64,000 bases of DNA from an uncultured Blautia sp. (GTDB lineage: Bacteria; Bacillota; Clostridia; Lachnospirales; Lachnospiraceae): assembly GCA_900543715.1 (NCBI GenBank), contig UQSX01000001.1, positions 82,104-146,103 of the forward strand. The letters are read 5' to 3'. Within the stretch, counting starts at the first letter, position 1; each line of letters begins with the position of its first letter. Made by a program: the position numbers and the translations under genes. The notes beneath the pieces are model-generated. The model was not told the origin of the DNA. It saw nothing but the letters and a program-made list of their open reading frames with translations, and did no database searches. Below, in pieces: positions 63,980-64,000 of the stretch.

Positions 63980-64000
63980 AAGGAGTTTTTTACATGACGC
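63980..64000 (+). other. possible start of a further gene at the window edge
   Basis: AAGGAG (63980-63985), 8-base gap, ATG at 63994. Only two codons are visible, so nothing can be said of the product. Confidence 0.35.

Noticed and set aside
1..64000. CRISPR arrays, tRNA or rRNA genes
   Set aside because: No regularly spaced repeats, no cloverleaf-like segments with TTCGA-type arms and no rRNA landmarks were noticed on either strand; a covariance-model scan would be more reliable.

Overview
The window reads as chromosomal DNA of a Gram-positive anaerobe of the class Clostridia, most likely a gut Lachnospiraceae. The pointers are the regulatory RNAs (S-box ahead of metK, tandem glycine riboswitch, Met T-box, Mn riboswitch), strong AGGAGG ribosome binding sites, RicT/YaaT, SpmA, a small alarmone synthetase, and a glycan-hungry gene set. 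The genus is an inference. No rRNA, tRNA or CRISPR array was seen.

Layout. 1-7.8 kb: a glycoside-degradation operon on the + strand: GH36 alpha-galactosidase (cut by the window edge), a ThuA-like protein, a decayed sugar isomerase, a GH3 beta-glucosidase and a GH31 alpha-xylosidase. Together they fit intracellular trimming of branched plant oligosaccharides, xyloglucan-like ones being the best guess. 7.9-10.5 kb (- strand): small alarmone synthetase, a PTS EIIC-like membrane protein and an S1-domain protein. 10.7-16.7 kb: CBS/DHH pyrophosphatase, flavin reductase, shikimate kinase, murA, and S-box-controlled metK. 16.7-20.9 kb: an XRE regulator and a DUF234-type ATPase (- strand), then a histidine kinase/response regulator pair. 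21-31.4 kb: a frameshifted DEAH helicase with membrane segments, Orn/Lys/Arg decarboxylase, a guanylate-kinase-like protein, the holB-ricT-trmN6-rsmI housekeeping run, CapA and SpmA. 31.5-36.5 kb: GH20 hexosaminidase and MATE exporter, divergent from a DapF-like epimerase paired with a papain-fold-like protein. 36.5-45.9 kb: four RNA- or promoter-controlled units: glycine riboswitch/AGCS symporter, atypical HPr, T-box/metG, Mn riboswitch/P-type ATPase; then AI-2E transporter and TatD. 46-51.7 kb: an alpha-glucan group of two GH13 enzymes, a TetR regulator and branching enzyme glgB.

51.9-64 kb is an AT-richer accessory island. It starts with a GIY-YIG/DUF2075 helicase, a MazG-like pyrophosphohydrolase and a PLD-helicase cut off at its DE box by foreign DNA. 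A headless phage/ICE-type endolysin and an XRE regulator follow. Then comes the most striking gene of the window: a 1922-residue protein with an N-terminal protein-kinase-like domain, a central STAND/NB-ARC-like P-loop ATPase and about 44 BspA-type leucine-rich repeats. This is the layout of an NLR immune receptor with a kinase as effector or signalling domain. The island ends with an ABC exporter membrane domain behind an attenuator-like leader that encodes a 43-residue peptide.

All assignments rest on reading motifs, spacing and signals by eye. No database search or folding program was run.
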